Shown one piece after another: positions 1-7,234 of a stretch of DNA of 16,523 nucleotides; position 1 is the first letter of the stretch, and each line of letters starts with the position of its first letter. The notes under the pieces are model-generated. The model was not told the origin of the DNA and did no database searches. It saw only the letters and a list, made by a program, of their open reading frames with translations. Made by a program: the position numbers and the translations under genes. Source of the stretch: Cocleimonas sp. (lineage in GTDB: Bacteria; Pseudomonadota; Gammaproteobacteria; Thiotrichales; Thiotrichaceae); assembly GCA_023145535.1 (NCBI GenBank), contig JAGLDQ010000101.1, positions 1-16,523 of the forward strand. The letters run 5' to 3'.

Positions 1-1
1 A

Positions 2-376
2 AGTTGTGATGAGTGTGAGCGTTTTCATCAAGAAATTTTAGATTTAGAAGAAACCACAACAATACTCAAAAAATATAATTTAGTGCGTTTGGACGCATTA
101 TCCGATGCGGAAATTATTGATATGGAAGGCAATAAAACCACCGCTAAAAAATGGCTAGCAAAGCGTAATATTAGCTATCGCCCTGCTGTTTTTCTTTACT
201 CTGAAGGTCAAGAAATAGAGAAAGTAACAGGCTTGCTTAAATCATTCCATTTTCAACAACTGCTCAACTTTGTTGCTGAGAAGCAATATAAAAAATTTGA
301 TACTTGGATAGGCTATCTGAGTGAACAGTCGGACAAAATATTGAAATCTGGTAAAGATATTGATATTTGGAAATAA
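2..376 (+). CDS. Thioredoxin-fold protein, C-terminal part (5' end outside window)
   Basis: The frame is open to the left edge and ends in TAA at 374-376, so the N-terminus lies outside the window. The first visible residues hold a CxxC motif, Cys-Asp-Glu-Cys, encoded at 5-16 and followed by ERFHQE. This is the layout of the thioredoxin-like active site (CxxC then K/R-F-H/K) in thioredoxin_7 or SoxW-type proteins. A strand containing an Arg-Pro pair in the cis-proline region (YRPAVFLY) follows, then a glycine-containing turn and the last helix of the fold. About 30 residues follow the fold, ending GKDIDIWK, an extension that I recall from thioredoxin-related proteins of sulfur-oxidising gammaproteobacteria. 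The likely role is thiol-disulfide exchange, possibly in the periplasm, but no signal peptide can be judged because the start is missing. A GTG at 83 is an in-frame codon inside the fold and not the start. The family call is fairly sure and the substrate is unknown. Confidence 0.75.
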   Translation, partial: SCDECERFHQEILDLEETTTILKKYNLVRLDALSDAEIIDMEGNKTTAKKWLAKRNISYRPAVFLYSEGQEIEKVTGLLKSFHFQQLLNFVAEKQYKKFDTWIGYLSEQSDKILKSGKDIDIWK

Positions 377-432
377 GGGAGGGATCACTAGAGGCTATCT
401 CCTATAGGATAATGGTGTCACAACTTTTGTCG

Positions 433-460
433 TTCGTATGAAGCTTAAGTGGAATACGAA
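433..460. repeat. Short inverted repeat in the thioredoxin/phosphatase gap
   Basis: TTCGTAT (433-439) and ATACGAA (454-460) form a perfect 7-bp stem with a 14-base loop that itself contains overlapping AAGCTT and CTTAAG palindromes. The same 128-base gap also holds the 10-bp palindrome TCCTATAGGA (400-409) and a small CACT/AGTG hairpin (471-483). None is followed by a clear U-tract, so termination is not shown. They could be operator sites for the phosphatase gene or simple AT-rich chance structure. Confidence 0.3.
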
Positions 461-504
461 AGGCAAGACGCACTAAAAAAGTGTAAATATGAAGCCAATA
501 ATAA

Positions 505-1068
505 ATGAAAATAACACTACTTAGACACGGTAAGCCTGATTTTAAAATTCCTAAACGGGCTGCAATCAAAGATATAGCCAATGCGATCAAGGGTTATGAC
601 AATGCAGGAATCGCGGCAGACAGTCTTCCGCCACAATCCGCGATTGATATGGCAAATAATGTCAATGTGATTATTTGTAGTCACTTGCCGCGCTCATTAG
701 AGTCCGCGAAGAAGCTGACACAACAGCCCATTTATTTGAGTGATGCACTCTTTAGAGAGGCGAGTTTACCGAGACCTAACAGTAATCGCTCATTTCCTCA
801 GTTATCTGCGGCAATGTGGTTGACTATTTTTCGACTGTTATGGCTAATGGGTTATGACAAAAATGGTGAATCAATTGTTATTACAAGAAAAAGGGCAAAG
901 CGGGCAACAGAAACACTAGTAGAGCTTGCACAGCAACATCAACATGTTTTATTAGCAGGGCATGGTGTGTTTAATTATTTGCTTGCAAAGGAGCTTAAAA
1001 AATTAGGCTGGAAGGCATCCAAAAAATCACCACGTGAGTATTGGGAATATACGACGTATGAAAGTTAG
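505..1068 (+). CDS. Histidine phosphatase family protein (phosphoglycerate mutase/SixA-like)
   Basis: The 187-residue protein begins with the branch-1 histidine phosphatase signature LLRHG, with Arg7 and His8 (the phospho-acceptor) at the usual N-terminal position. Other catalytic-pocket residues are in place: Arg63 in CSHLPRSLESA, an acidic residue Glu85 in LFREA, and the second histidine His153 in LLAGHG. The fold therefore looks intact and active. Members remove phosphate from small metabolites or, like SixA, from histidine phosphotransfer proteins, and sequence alone does not tell which. There is no signal peptide, so it is probably cytoplasmic. Residues 100-117 are rather hydrophobic (MWLTIFRLLWLMG), in the insert region where family members vary most. 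ATG 505 is chosen because the RHG strand starts directly after it, though the ribosome site (GAAG at 491-494) is weak. It stands alone, with 128 bases before and 248 after it. Confidence 0.85.
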   Translation: MKITLLRHGKPDFKIPKRAAIKDIANAIKGYDNAGIAADSLPPQSAIDMANNVNVIICSHLPRSLESAKKLTQQPIYLSDALFREASLPRPNSNRSFPQLSAAMWLTIFRLLWLMGYDKNGESIVITRKRAKRATETLVELAQQHQHVLLAGHGVFNYLLAKELKKLGWKASKKSPREYWEYTTYES

Positions 1069-1253
1069 CAAAACAGGGCTGATGATTGTGCTAAGGCTTT
1101 TACGCAATGAAGTGAAGTGATGAGGAATATCGATCACTAGTGGACTTTATTAAGCGGTGAATATAAACCGTATGGGTTTCAGAATCTTTACGCTAACCAA
1201 TAAGCAGGAGACCCTAGCGTGCAAAGATGCGAGTGATTTACTCATCCTCCTCT

Positions 1254-1282
1254 CTTGAAAACTAAATGCAATAACACAATGT
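1254..1282 (+). promoter_or_regulatory. Sigma-32-like heat-shock promoter of htpX
   Basis: CTTGAAA at 1254-1260 is a perfect match to the heat-shock sigma factor -35 element. After a 14-base spacer, CACAATGT at 1275-1282 matches five of the seven defined positions of the -10 consensus CCCCATNT. Transcription would begin near 1289, leaving a leader of about 28 bases that carries the AAAGGA ribosome site. htpX is a heat-shock gene in E. coli, which supports the assignment. The transcription start is inferred. Confidence 0.6.
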
Positions 1283-1316
1283 ATTAAAAAATACCCACCT
1301 AAAGGAAAGTAAAAAG

Positions 1317-2231
1317 ATGAAACGAATGATGATGCTGATGATAACCAATTTTGCCGTAGTGGCAGTACTGGGCATTGCTTGGAATGTATTGGACTCTCTT
1401 TTTAATATTACCGCCCTGTTCCATGAAATGGGTTTACCCGCTGAGTTTGGTTATATTGCCGTTATGTCATTGGTATTAGGTTTTGCAGGCTCCTTTATCA
1501 GCTTGCTCATGTCTAAAGGCATGGCAAAGCGCAGTATGGGGGTACAAATTATCGAGCATCCTCAAACCAAAGAAGAACAATGGTTATTTAATGTGGTACA
1601 GCGTCAGTCTGAAAAAGCAGGGATTAAAATGCCTGAGGTTGGAATTTTCCATACGCCAGAGCCGAATGCGTTTGCCACAGGGGCAAGACGCAATGCGGCA
1701 TTGGTCGCAGTGAGTACAGGGTTATTAGAAAATATGACGGCTGATGAAGTTGAAGCGGTGTTAGGGCATGAAATTTCACACGTAGCGAATGGTGATATGG
1801 TCACGCAGACACTATTACAAGGGGTGATGAATACTTTTGTTATCTTCTTCTCACGTGTTGTCGCTTATTTGGTGGGCGCTCTTCTTTCTAGAGGGAGTAA
1901 TCAACGAGGCGGTGGGGCTTATGGCGCAACTTACTTTATTGTATCGATGGTCGCGCAGATGTTACTTGGCTTTTTGGCTAATTTTGTGGTGATGTGGTTT
2001 TCACGTCATCGTGAGTATTATGCCGACAAAGGTGGAGCAGAGCTAGCAGGCCGTGAAAAAATGATCGCGGCATTACGTCGTTTACAATCCGTGAATCAGC
2101 CCCATGATTTGCCAGGAGAAATGGCAGCATTTGGTATCTCTGGTGGGTTAAAAGCAGGGATTGCGAAATTAAGTATGACACATCCTCCTTTAGAAGAGCG
2201 CATTGCCGCATTAGAAAGTCGTAAATACTAA
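1317..2231 (+). CDS. htpX: Heat-shock membrane zinc metalloprotease HtpX
   Basis: HtpX (M48B family) degrades misfolded or damaged inner-membrane proteins alongside FtsH. The 304-residue product is close to the usual length of about 290. Two hydrophobic segments at the N-terminus (about 7-28 and 45-66) are followed by the cytoplasmic catalytic region. The zinc site is complete: HEISH at 151-155 gives two histidines and the catalytic Glu152, and Glu233 in REYYAD is the third ligand. A further hydrophobic stretch lies at about 170-225, interrupted by the glycine-rich loop SNQRGGGAYG, as in the family. The C-terminus carries the conserved THPP(L/T)EERI motif at 289-295. ATG 1317 has AAAGGA about ten bases upstream. 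The gene appears to be a single-gene unit, with a sigma-32-like promoter before it and a long hairpin after it. Confidence 0.97.
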   Translation: MKRMMMLMITNFAVVAVLGIAWNVLDSLFNITALFHEMGLPAEFGYIAVMSLVLGFAGSFISLLMSKGMAKRSMGVQIIEHPQTKEEQWLFNVVQRQSEKAGIKMPEVGIFHTPEPNAFATGARRNAALVAVSTGLLENMTADEVEAVLGHEISHVANGDMVTQTLLQGVMNTFVIFFSRVVAYLVGALLSRGSNQRGGGAYGATYFIVSMVAQMLLGFLANFVVMWFSRHREYYADKGGAELAGREKMIAALRRLQSVNQPHDLPGEMAAFGISGGLKAGIAKLSMTHPPLEERIAALESRKY

Positions 2232-2242
2232 AACGGCACTAT

Positions 2243-2298
2243 TTTTCTACTTCAATTATCTTTCACTTATTTGGTGAGGGATAATTGAAGTAAGAAAA
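2243..2298. terminator. Long stem-loop between convergent htpX and the ABC permease
   Basis: TACTTCAATTATC (2248-2260) is the exact reverse complement of 2280-2292. The stem continues inward through TTTCAC (2261-2266) against 2274-2279, with two G-U pairs, to a 7-base loop. It extends outward by TTTTC/GAAAA across one bulged A. That gives about 24 pairs between two genes that end facing each other, a natural place for a shared terminator. However, neither strand has a T-run directly after the stem, so it may instead block 3' exonucleases or be a processing site. Confidence 0.55.
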
Positions 2299-2368
2299 GA
2301 TGGCTTTGAAGGCATATCAACCATTTAGACTGCGAGTAAAAATACACCCCTCTGTTTTAAATGATTGA

Positions 2369-4834
2369 CTACCCCTCTCGAAATAGAGTCACAGGCGCGG
2401 TATTCAATAATGGACGCATATTTAAATACCCTGCCACTCCAACTAAAACAGCCCCCGTTAGCACTCCAGATAGAATCAATAAGTAATTAATCGAGGGGGT
2501 TAAATCAAATAAAATATAAGCGGCAATATTAGCAGCAATCACTGCCAATATGCCTGCAATTAACCCTGCTACAGCACCAATTAAAGTAAACTCAATGATC
2601 AAATGTTTGCTTAAATAAGCGCGACTTGCGCCAATAGATTTTAAAATAGCAATTTCTTTGCTGCGCTCGGCTTTTTGTGATTGCAACGCGGCAAAGAGAA
2701 CGATAATCCCCGCAATTAACGTAAAGGAAAAAATTGCTTGTACCGCAAAGGCGGCTTTGTTAATTAATTCTTTTACCTGCGTCATAATAGCGTTGATATT
2801 TATATCCGTGATGCTGGGGTATTGATGGATTAACTCGGGGATAAAATGACTTTCTTGTTTGGGTACATGAATACTAGTGATATAGGTGCGTGGGTAGTTT
2901 TCTAAGGCACTTGGTGTGGCGAGTACAAAGAAATTGGGTTGCATACTATCCCATCGCACGCTACGCAGGCTGGTGATTTTATCGCTTAAACGTTGCCCTG
3001 CAACATCAAAGGCTAAGGTATCACCTAATTGTAAGCCTAAGGTTTTGGCAATGCCTTCTTCTACTGAGAGTCCTTTGTTTTCTCCTAGTGTAAACCAGTG
3101 GCCACCGACTATTTTATTGCTGGTTTGTAACACCGTAATCGCTGACATATTAAATTCGCGGGTCATTAAGCGCTTGGCTTGTCCTTCTGTGTAATCTGCG
3201 GCAGAGACGGCTTTATTATTAATCGCCACCAAGCGTCCACGAATCATGGGGTAGAGTGGGGCGGTCATTTGTTTGTTTTTAAAGATTGCTTGTAAGGACT
3301 TTACTTCATTTTCTTGGATATTAATTAAGAAATGATTAGGGGCTTTATCAGGAATGGTTGCTTGCCAGCGGGCGATTAAATCGGTGCGTAATGCAGTGAG
3401 TAATAATAAGCTAAATAAGCCAATCCCAAAGACGACGATTAAGAGTGAAATACGTGGATTGGGTTTGGGCAGGCTCACGCTATTTGTGCGACGAAATTTT
3501 TGGTTGACGAGGCGTAAAATATTGAGTAATCCTTTGGATATAAACCAAAATAATAGCGTTGCTAGCACCGTTGCTATTAATAAAAATAGACTAAGTTTTA
3601 TATCTTTAGTTTGTATCCACATTAATAGCAGTGTGCCGCCTAAGATGGCAATGACGGCATAGCGATAAGGGTTAGAAGAAGATGTTGTTTTTTGACCTTG
3701 TAGAATATGTACGGGCGCGATATTTACTAATTGTATGAGCTGTGGCGCTGAAAATCCTAGCACCATAATATAAGCGGTTAAAAAGCCCGTTACAATGGGA
3801 AATAATCCTGTGCTTGGTAACACCTGATCCATTATATCTTGTAACAAATAGACAATGCCAAGCTGAATAATATAGCCAATCACAGCGCCGACTAGTGCGG
3901 CTAGGGTGGCGGTGAAAAACAGTTGTGATAAATAACGGCGTAAGATAAGTTTACGTGATGCGCCCAATGTTTTTAGCACTGCCACGGTGCGAGTTTCTCG
4001 CTGGTTGAGGCTATAGCTGGTGAGCGCAATGGCCGCTCCTGCAAGAATTACGCTTAATAAAGCGGCTAAGGATAAAAAGCGCTTGCCTCGCGTTAAGGCT
4101 TGTTCAATAGCGGGTAAACCATCTTCCAAGGTTCTAATGCGCTCACTGCGTTTAAGCTGAGGTTTCAGCCATGCTACAAAGGTGTTGATTTGATCTGTTT
4201 CACCTGCAAATAATTGATTGAAACGAGCACGGCTGGCAGGGGTTAATAACCCTGTTTCGGGAAGTTGTTCTAAGGGCATTAATAGCACAGGGGCTATTTG
4301 AAAGGCGGATAGACCCTGATCAGGCATTTTAATAATACGCTTAGTCAGTTGTAGCTCTATTTTTCCTAACTGTACGGTTGCATTGGGTTGTATCCCCAAT
4401 GCAATAAATAATCTAGCTTCCGACCAAGCTTGATTGTGTGTTAAGCGTTGATGATGACGACTGCTTTCATCGAGGAGACTATCACTAATATCTAGTTCTC
4501 CTGTTAGCGGGTATTGTGCTGACACCGCCTTGATCTGTGCTAGTTGCATCTTCTCACCAGATGAAACCATACTGGGAAAGCTAATCATTTCGGCGGTGTG
4601 TAAGCCTAAGCTTTTAGCATGGCTTAAATAGTGTTGATCAATAGGGCGCGAGGAAGACACAATCAAATCTCCTCCCATTAACTGCGTTGCTTGCTGACTC
4701 ATCGCTTTATCAGCACGGTCGGTAAAAAAGCCAACAGAGGTGATGGCAGTAACCGACACTAATAAGGCTAAAAAGAGTAAGCGTACTTCTGTAATACGCC
4801 AGTATTGTTGCCATTGTTTAAGAAAAAAATTCAT
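2369..4834 (-). CDS. ybbP: ABC transporter permease, YbbP-like (FtsX/MacB-type large permease)
   Basis: This 821-residue membrane protein has the duplicated layout of the YbbP branch of FtsX/MacB-type permeases. One transmembrane segment near residues 17-37 is followed by a large periplasmic domain of about 210 residues. A block of membrane segments comes next (about 255-275, 304-328, 343-365, 393-438, 463-483). A second periplasmic domain of about 200 residues and three more segments (about 697-718, 743-770, 785-810) complete the protein. Cytoplasmic loops carry the SIGASR and TLGASRK coupling motifs typical of FtsX-type permeases (AVLKTLGASRK and AILKSIGASRA). It lies three bases downstream of the ATPase gene (TAA-CTA-ATG), so translation is coupled. 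Such pumps work by mechanotransmission and extract lipophilic molecules from the inner membrane; the substrate here is not known. Divergent linkage to a tesA-type esterase matches the E. coli ybbA-ybbP/tesA neighbourhood. Confidence 0.88.
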   Translation of the reverse strand: MNFFLKQWQQYWRITEVRLLFLALLVSVTAITSVGFFTDRADKAMSQQATQLMGGDLIVSSSRPIDQHYLSHAKSLGLHTAEMISFPSMVSSGEKMQLAQIKAVSAQYPLTGELDISDSLLDESSRHHQRLTHNQAWSEARLFIALGIQPNATVQLGKIELQLTKRIIKMPDQGLSAFQIAPVLLMPLEQLPETGLLTPASRARFNQLFAGETDQINTFVAWLKPQLKRSERIRTLEDGLPAIEQALTRGKRFLSLAALLSVILAGAAIALTSYSLNQRETRTVAVLKTLGASRKLILRRYLSQLFFTATLAALVGAVIGYIIQLGIVYLLQDIMDQVLPSTGLFPIVTGFLTAYIMVLGFSAPQLIQLVNIAPVHILQGQKTTSSSNPYRYAVIAILGGTLLLMWIQTKDIKLSLFLLIATVLATLLFWFISKGLLNILRLVNQKFRRTNSVSLPKPNPRISLLIVVFGIGLFSLLLLTALRTDLIARWQATIPDKAPNHFLINIQENEVKSLQAIFKNKQMTAPLYPMIRGRLVAINNKAVSAADYTEGQAKRLMTREFNMSAITVLQTSNKIVGGHWFTLGENKGLSVEEGIAKTLGLQLGDTLAFDVAGQRLSDKITSLRSVRWDSMQPNFFVLATPSALENYPRTYITSIHVPKQESHFIPELIHQYPSITDININAIMTQVKELINKAAFAVQAIFSFTLIAGIIVLFAALQSQKAERSKEIAILKSIGASRAYLSKHLIIEFTLIGAVAGLIAGILAVIAANIAAYILFDLTPSINYLLILSGVLTGAVLVGVAGYLNMRPLLNTAPVTLFREG

Positions 4835-4837
4835 TAG

Positions 4838-5521
4838 TTAGCCCTCTAGCTTTCCTGCAACAATACGGTAGTGAATTTGGCATTGCGCCGCCAAATGATG
4901 GTCATGTGTAACCAGCACCAGTGTTGTATTGTGTTGTTGTTGCAAGGAGAATAATAAAGATTCCACTTCTTTACCTGTTTGACTATCTAAATTGCCCGTT
5001 GGCTCATCGGCAAATAAGATGTCAGGACGACTAACAAAAGCGCGCGCCAATGCGACACGTTGTTGCTCGCCGCCTGATAATTGCGTGGGTAAATGTTGCG
5101 TTCGTTGGCTTAAACCCACATCATTCAAGGCTGTTAAAGCCAAGGATTCTATTTTATGATTGGTGCTATCTAGCTCTAAAGGCAACATGACATTTTCTAA
5201 GGCGGTGAGATTATCCATTAAATGAAATGATTGGAACACAAAGCCCACCTTTCCCAAGCGTAAATTAGCACGTTGATCTTCGTCTAAGGTTGAAATTTCT
5301 TTGCCGAGTAATTTGATTTTACCGTTGCTAGGGCTATCTAACCCTGCTAATAGACCCAGTAAAGTGGTTTTCCCTGAGCCAGATGTGCCTGTAATAGCAA
5401 CGGATGCACCTTGAGGGATTTGTAAGCTGATATTATCGAGGATGATTAAATCATCTGCTGATTGAACGGGAATTTTCTTTCCCAAAGCCTGTGTTTCAAT
5501 GACAATGTTTTTATTATTCAC
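4838..5521 (-). CDS. ybbA: ABC transporter ATP-binding protein, YbbA-like
   Basis: This 227-residue nucleotide-binding subunit powers the permease encoded directly downstream. All motifs are intact: Walker A GTSGSGKTT at 45-53, Q-loop Gln97 in FVFQSFHLM, signature LSGGEQQR at 148-155, Walker B ILFADEPTGNLD with Asp172 and Glu173, and the switch His206 in VTHD. The ADEPTGNLD form and short length are typical of the LolD/MacB/FtsE/YbbA group. The start appears to be GTG (revcomp of 5519-5521), because no in-frame ATG precedes the first strand of the fold. The only good ribosome site, AAGGA, sits 13 bases upstream, which is slightly long. Bases 5522-5663 separate it from the divergent DUF3820-tesA unit and must hold both promoters, but I cannot name them with confidence. 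Confidence 0.92.
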   Translation of the reverse strand: MNNKNIVIETQALGKKIPVQSADDLIILDNISLQIPQGASVAITGTSGSGKTTLLGLLAGLDSPSNGKIKLLGKEISTLDEDQRANLRLGKVGFVFQSFHLMDNLTALENVMLPLELDSTNHKIESLALTALNDVGLSQRTQHLPTQLSGGEQQRVALARAFVSRPDILFADEPTGNLDSQTGKEVESLLFSLQQQHNTTLVLVTHDHHLAAQCQIHYRIVAGKLEG

Positions 5522-5663
5522 GATATGACTGTTATCCTTTTTTCATGAAGAGAAGCTAAGTAATAATGGCATTTTTTGAGGTAGTATCAAGGTAAAAATG
5601 TTGTCTCTAATCTCTCAAAGTGTGTTGAAATTTTTCTATTAACCATTTTAAAAAAAGGAAATA

Positions 5664-5933
5664 ATGTTGCTCGATAGATATAACCCCGCTGAAAATAGCA
5701 TTGACTTGATGTCTAACCCCGAAAAATTAGTAAAACTAGCTCACTATAAAATGCCATTTGGAAAATATAAAGGTTTCCTGCTCATTGATCTTCCTGAGCC
5801 TTATATTGTTTGGTTTGCTAGCAAAGGATTTCCGAATGGGGAACTGGGTGAATTATTAGGGGTCGTACAGACCATTAAAGTGAATGGATTAGAATATCTG
5901 TTTGAGCCTTTGTATGGAGAAAATAAAGAATGA
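5664..5933 (+). CDS. DUF3820 (QSregVF_b) family small protein
   Basis: This 89-residue protein holds the short DUF3820 core, from MPFGKYKG at 30-37 through LPEPYIVWFASKGFPNGELG to the C-terminal region. The family (PF12843) is labelled a putative quorum-sensing-regulated virulence factor on the basis of a Pseudomonas member, but no biochemical role is established and the name should not be over-read. There is no signal peptide or membrane segment, so it is probably cytoplasmic. The N-terminal 28 residues are less conserved in appearance. ATG 5664 has AAGGA at 5655-5659, four bases upstream. Its TGA overlaps the next ATG in an ATGA (5930-5933), so it is translationally coupled to tesA and probably shares its promoter. 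That places it between the ABC genes and the esterase they are normally paired with. Confidence 0.85.
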   Translation: MLLDRYNPAENSIDLMSNPEKLVKLAHYKMPFGKYKGFLLIDLPEPYIVWFASKGFPNGELGELLGVVQTIKVNGLEYLFEPLYGENKE

Positions 5934-6553
5934 AATATAGCAAACAACCCCGTTTGTTTTTTTTATCACTGATCATATTGCTATGCAGTTCAGGTGTTTT
6001 TGCTAAAGAAAATCCCCCAACCTTACTCGTTTGGGGGGATAGCCTAAGTGCTGCTTATGGAATGCCTGTTGAAAAAGGTTGGGTTAGTCTATTTCAAAAA
6101 AAGTATAAAAATATCAACGTCATCAATGGCAGTATCAGTGGTGAAACGACTCAAGGCGGATTAACCCGTTTACCCAAAGCATTAACGCTGTATAAGCCAA
6201 CGATAGTTTTAATCGCGTTGGGGGCAAATGACGGGTTACGCGGACTCTCCATCAACATCATGCAGAGCAATTTAACAGCAATGATTAAAGCGGTGCAAAA
6301 AACAGGGGCTAAAGTGATTCTAGCGGGTATGAAAATACCGCCAAATTATGGGATGAAATATACAGAGCAGTTTACCAATACGTATGTCAACCTTGCTAAC
6401 ACGTATAAAACATCATTCATTCCCTTTTTCTTAGAAGGCATTGCGGATAAGTTTGCGCTTGTTCAAGCCGATGGATTGCATCCTACGGCTGAAGCACAAG
6501 TGATTATTTTGAGGAATGTCGATGCGGCGGCCAGTGTTGTTGTCGCTAAATAG
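5930..6553 (+). CDS. tesA: Periplasmic SGNH-family esterase (TesA, acyl-CoA thioesterase I/lysophospholipase L1-like)
   Basis: TesA hydrolyses thioesters and esters of fatty acyl chains, including lysophospholipids, in the periplasm. The 207-residue product starts with a signal peptide: a basic N-terminus, a hydrophobic core at 9-23, and a likely cleavage after Val-Phe-Ala25. All four SGNH blocks are present. Block I is GDSLS with nucleophile Ser38, block II has Gly71 in SGETT, block III is GAND with Asn100, and block V is DGLHP with Asp181 and His184. The length agrees with E. coli TesA (208 with signal). The start overlaps the upstream gene in ATGA, and the tail overlaps the convergent deacylase by eight bases. 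Linkage to the YbbA/YbbP-type transporter suggests that the pump hands lipophilic substrate to this enzyme; that partnership is inferred from gene order. Confidence 0.94.
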   Translation: MKYSKQPRLFFLSLIILLCSSGVFAKENPPTLLVWGDSLSAAYGMPVEKGWVSLFQKKYKNINVINGSISGETTQGGLTRLPKALTLYKPTIVLIALGANDGLRGLSINIMQSNLTAMIKAVQKTGAKVILAGMKIPPNYGMKYTEQFTNTYVNLANTYKTSFIPFFLEGIADKFALVQADGLHPTAEAQVIILRNVDAAASVVVAK

Positions 6554-7013
6554 ATATTTTTGCCTGTGTGCCTTTAACTAGTGACAGTAGATCTTCTGGT
6601 TTTAACTCAATTTCTAATCCTCGGCGACCTGCGCTGACAAATATTGTTGGAAGCTCCAGAGCAGAAGAGTCTACAATCGTTTTCAGTGTTTTCTTTTGCC
6701 CTAATGGGCTTACTCCCCCTAAAACATAGCCCGATGATCGCTCTACAGCGGATGCTTCAGCCATCGTTGCCTTTTTAAAGCCAAGTACTTTAGCAATAAG
6801 TTTCATATTGAGCTTGGATGAGACAGGAACGATCCCAACGACCAGTTCTTTGTTTTCCATCTTGACAACTAACGTTTTGAACACCCTCTTTTCAGAGACT
6901 CCTAATTTGTCTGCTGCTTCAAGCCCATAGGATTCACGGGATGGGTCATGATCATAGCGGTGTACGGTATAAGCAATTTTTGCATTCTTAGCGGTGTTAA
7001 TTGCAGGTGTCAT
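6546..7013 (-). CDS. ybaK: Cys-tRNA(Pro)/Cys-tRNA(Cys) deacylase YbaK
   Basis: YbaK clears cysteine that prolyl-tRNA synthetase has wrongly attached to tRNA(Pro), acting in trans in the cytoplasm. The 155-residue length matches the family (about 159). The key lysine, Lys46 in VFKTLVV, sits at the same number as in E. coli YbaK. The substrate-binding glycine loop GYVLGGVSPLGQKK is intact near 96-108, and the C-terminal GRRGLEIELKPEDL strand is typical. ATG 7013 has a strong AAGGAGT ribosome site five bases upstream. Its TAG overlaps the end of tesA on the other strand by eight bases, so no room exists for a dedicated terminator. A divergent 221-base gap separates it from the Atm1-type gene. 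Confidence 0.95.
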   Translation of the reverse strand: MTPAINTAKNAKIAYTVHRYDHDPSRESYGLEAADKLGVSEKRVFKTLVVKMENKELVVGIVPVSSKLNMKLIAKVLGFKKATMAEASAVERSSGYVLGGVSPLGQKKTLKTIVDSSALELPTIFVSAGRRGLEIELKPEDLLSLVKGTQAKISI

Positions 7014-7156
7014 GTTTACTCCTTATGTTTGTACTTCATTGTTGTGTTATCTGAAAATTTAGAATAAAGCGAATAGAGCCGTTGAAAACATCAGCAAAAA
7101 TTAAATATATTGATTGTTGATTAGTCACCTATTTCAATTGCGTTAGTTTTGCATTC

Positions 7157-7183
7157 TTGGTTGCAAAGGTTTTAGATTATAAT
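7157..7183 (+). promoter_or_regulatory. Candidate sigma-70 promoter of the Atm1-type transporter gene
   Basis: A perfect TATAAT lies at 7178-7183, about 50 bases before the start codon. The best -35 is TTGGTT at 7157-7162 with a short 15-base spacer, so the -10 is convincing and the -35 is weak. Expression may need an activator, or the -35 may have been misjudged. Confidence 0.45.
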
Positions 7184-7234
7184 ACGAATTTAGGAGTGAC
7201 CTTATTCCGCTCAGATTAAATTAGGAAAAAATCA

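Noticed and set aside
402..590. A 62-residue hydrophobic minus-strand open frame
   Set aside because: It overlaps the start of the histidine phosphatase gene and the non-coding gap, and its hydrophobicity follows from antisense AT-rich codons.
383..1140. Repeated GATCACTAG at 383-391 and 1132-1140 flanking the histidine phosphatase gene
   Set aside because: Nine bases with no further similarity around them and no terminal inverted repeats or transposase give no support for an insertion element or attachment sites.
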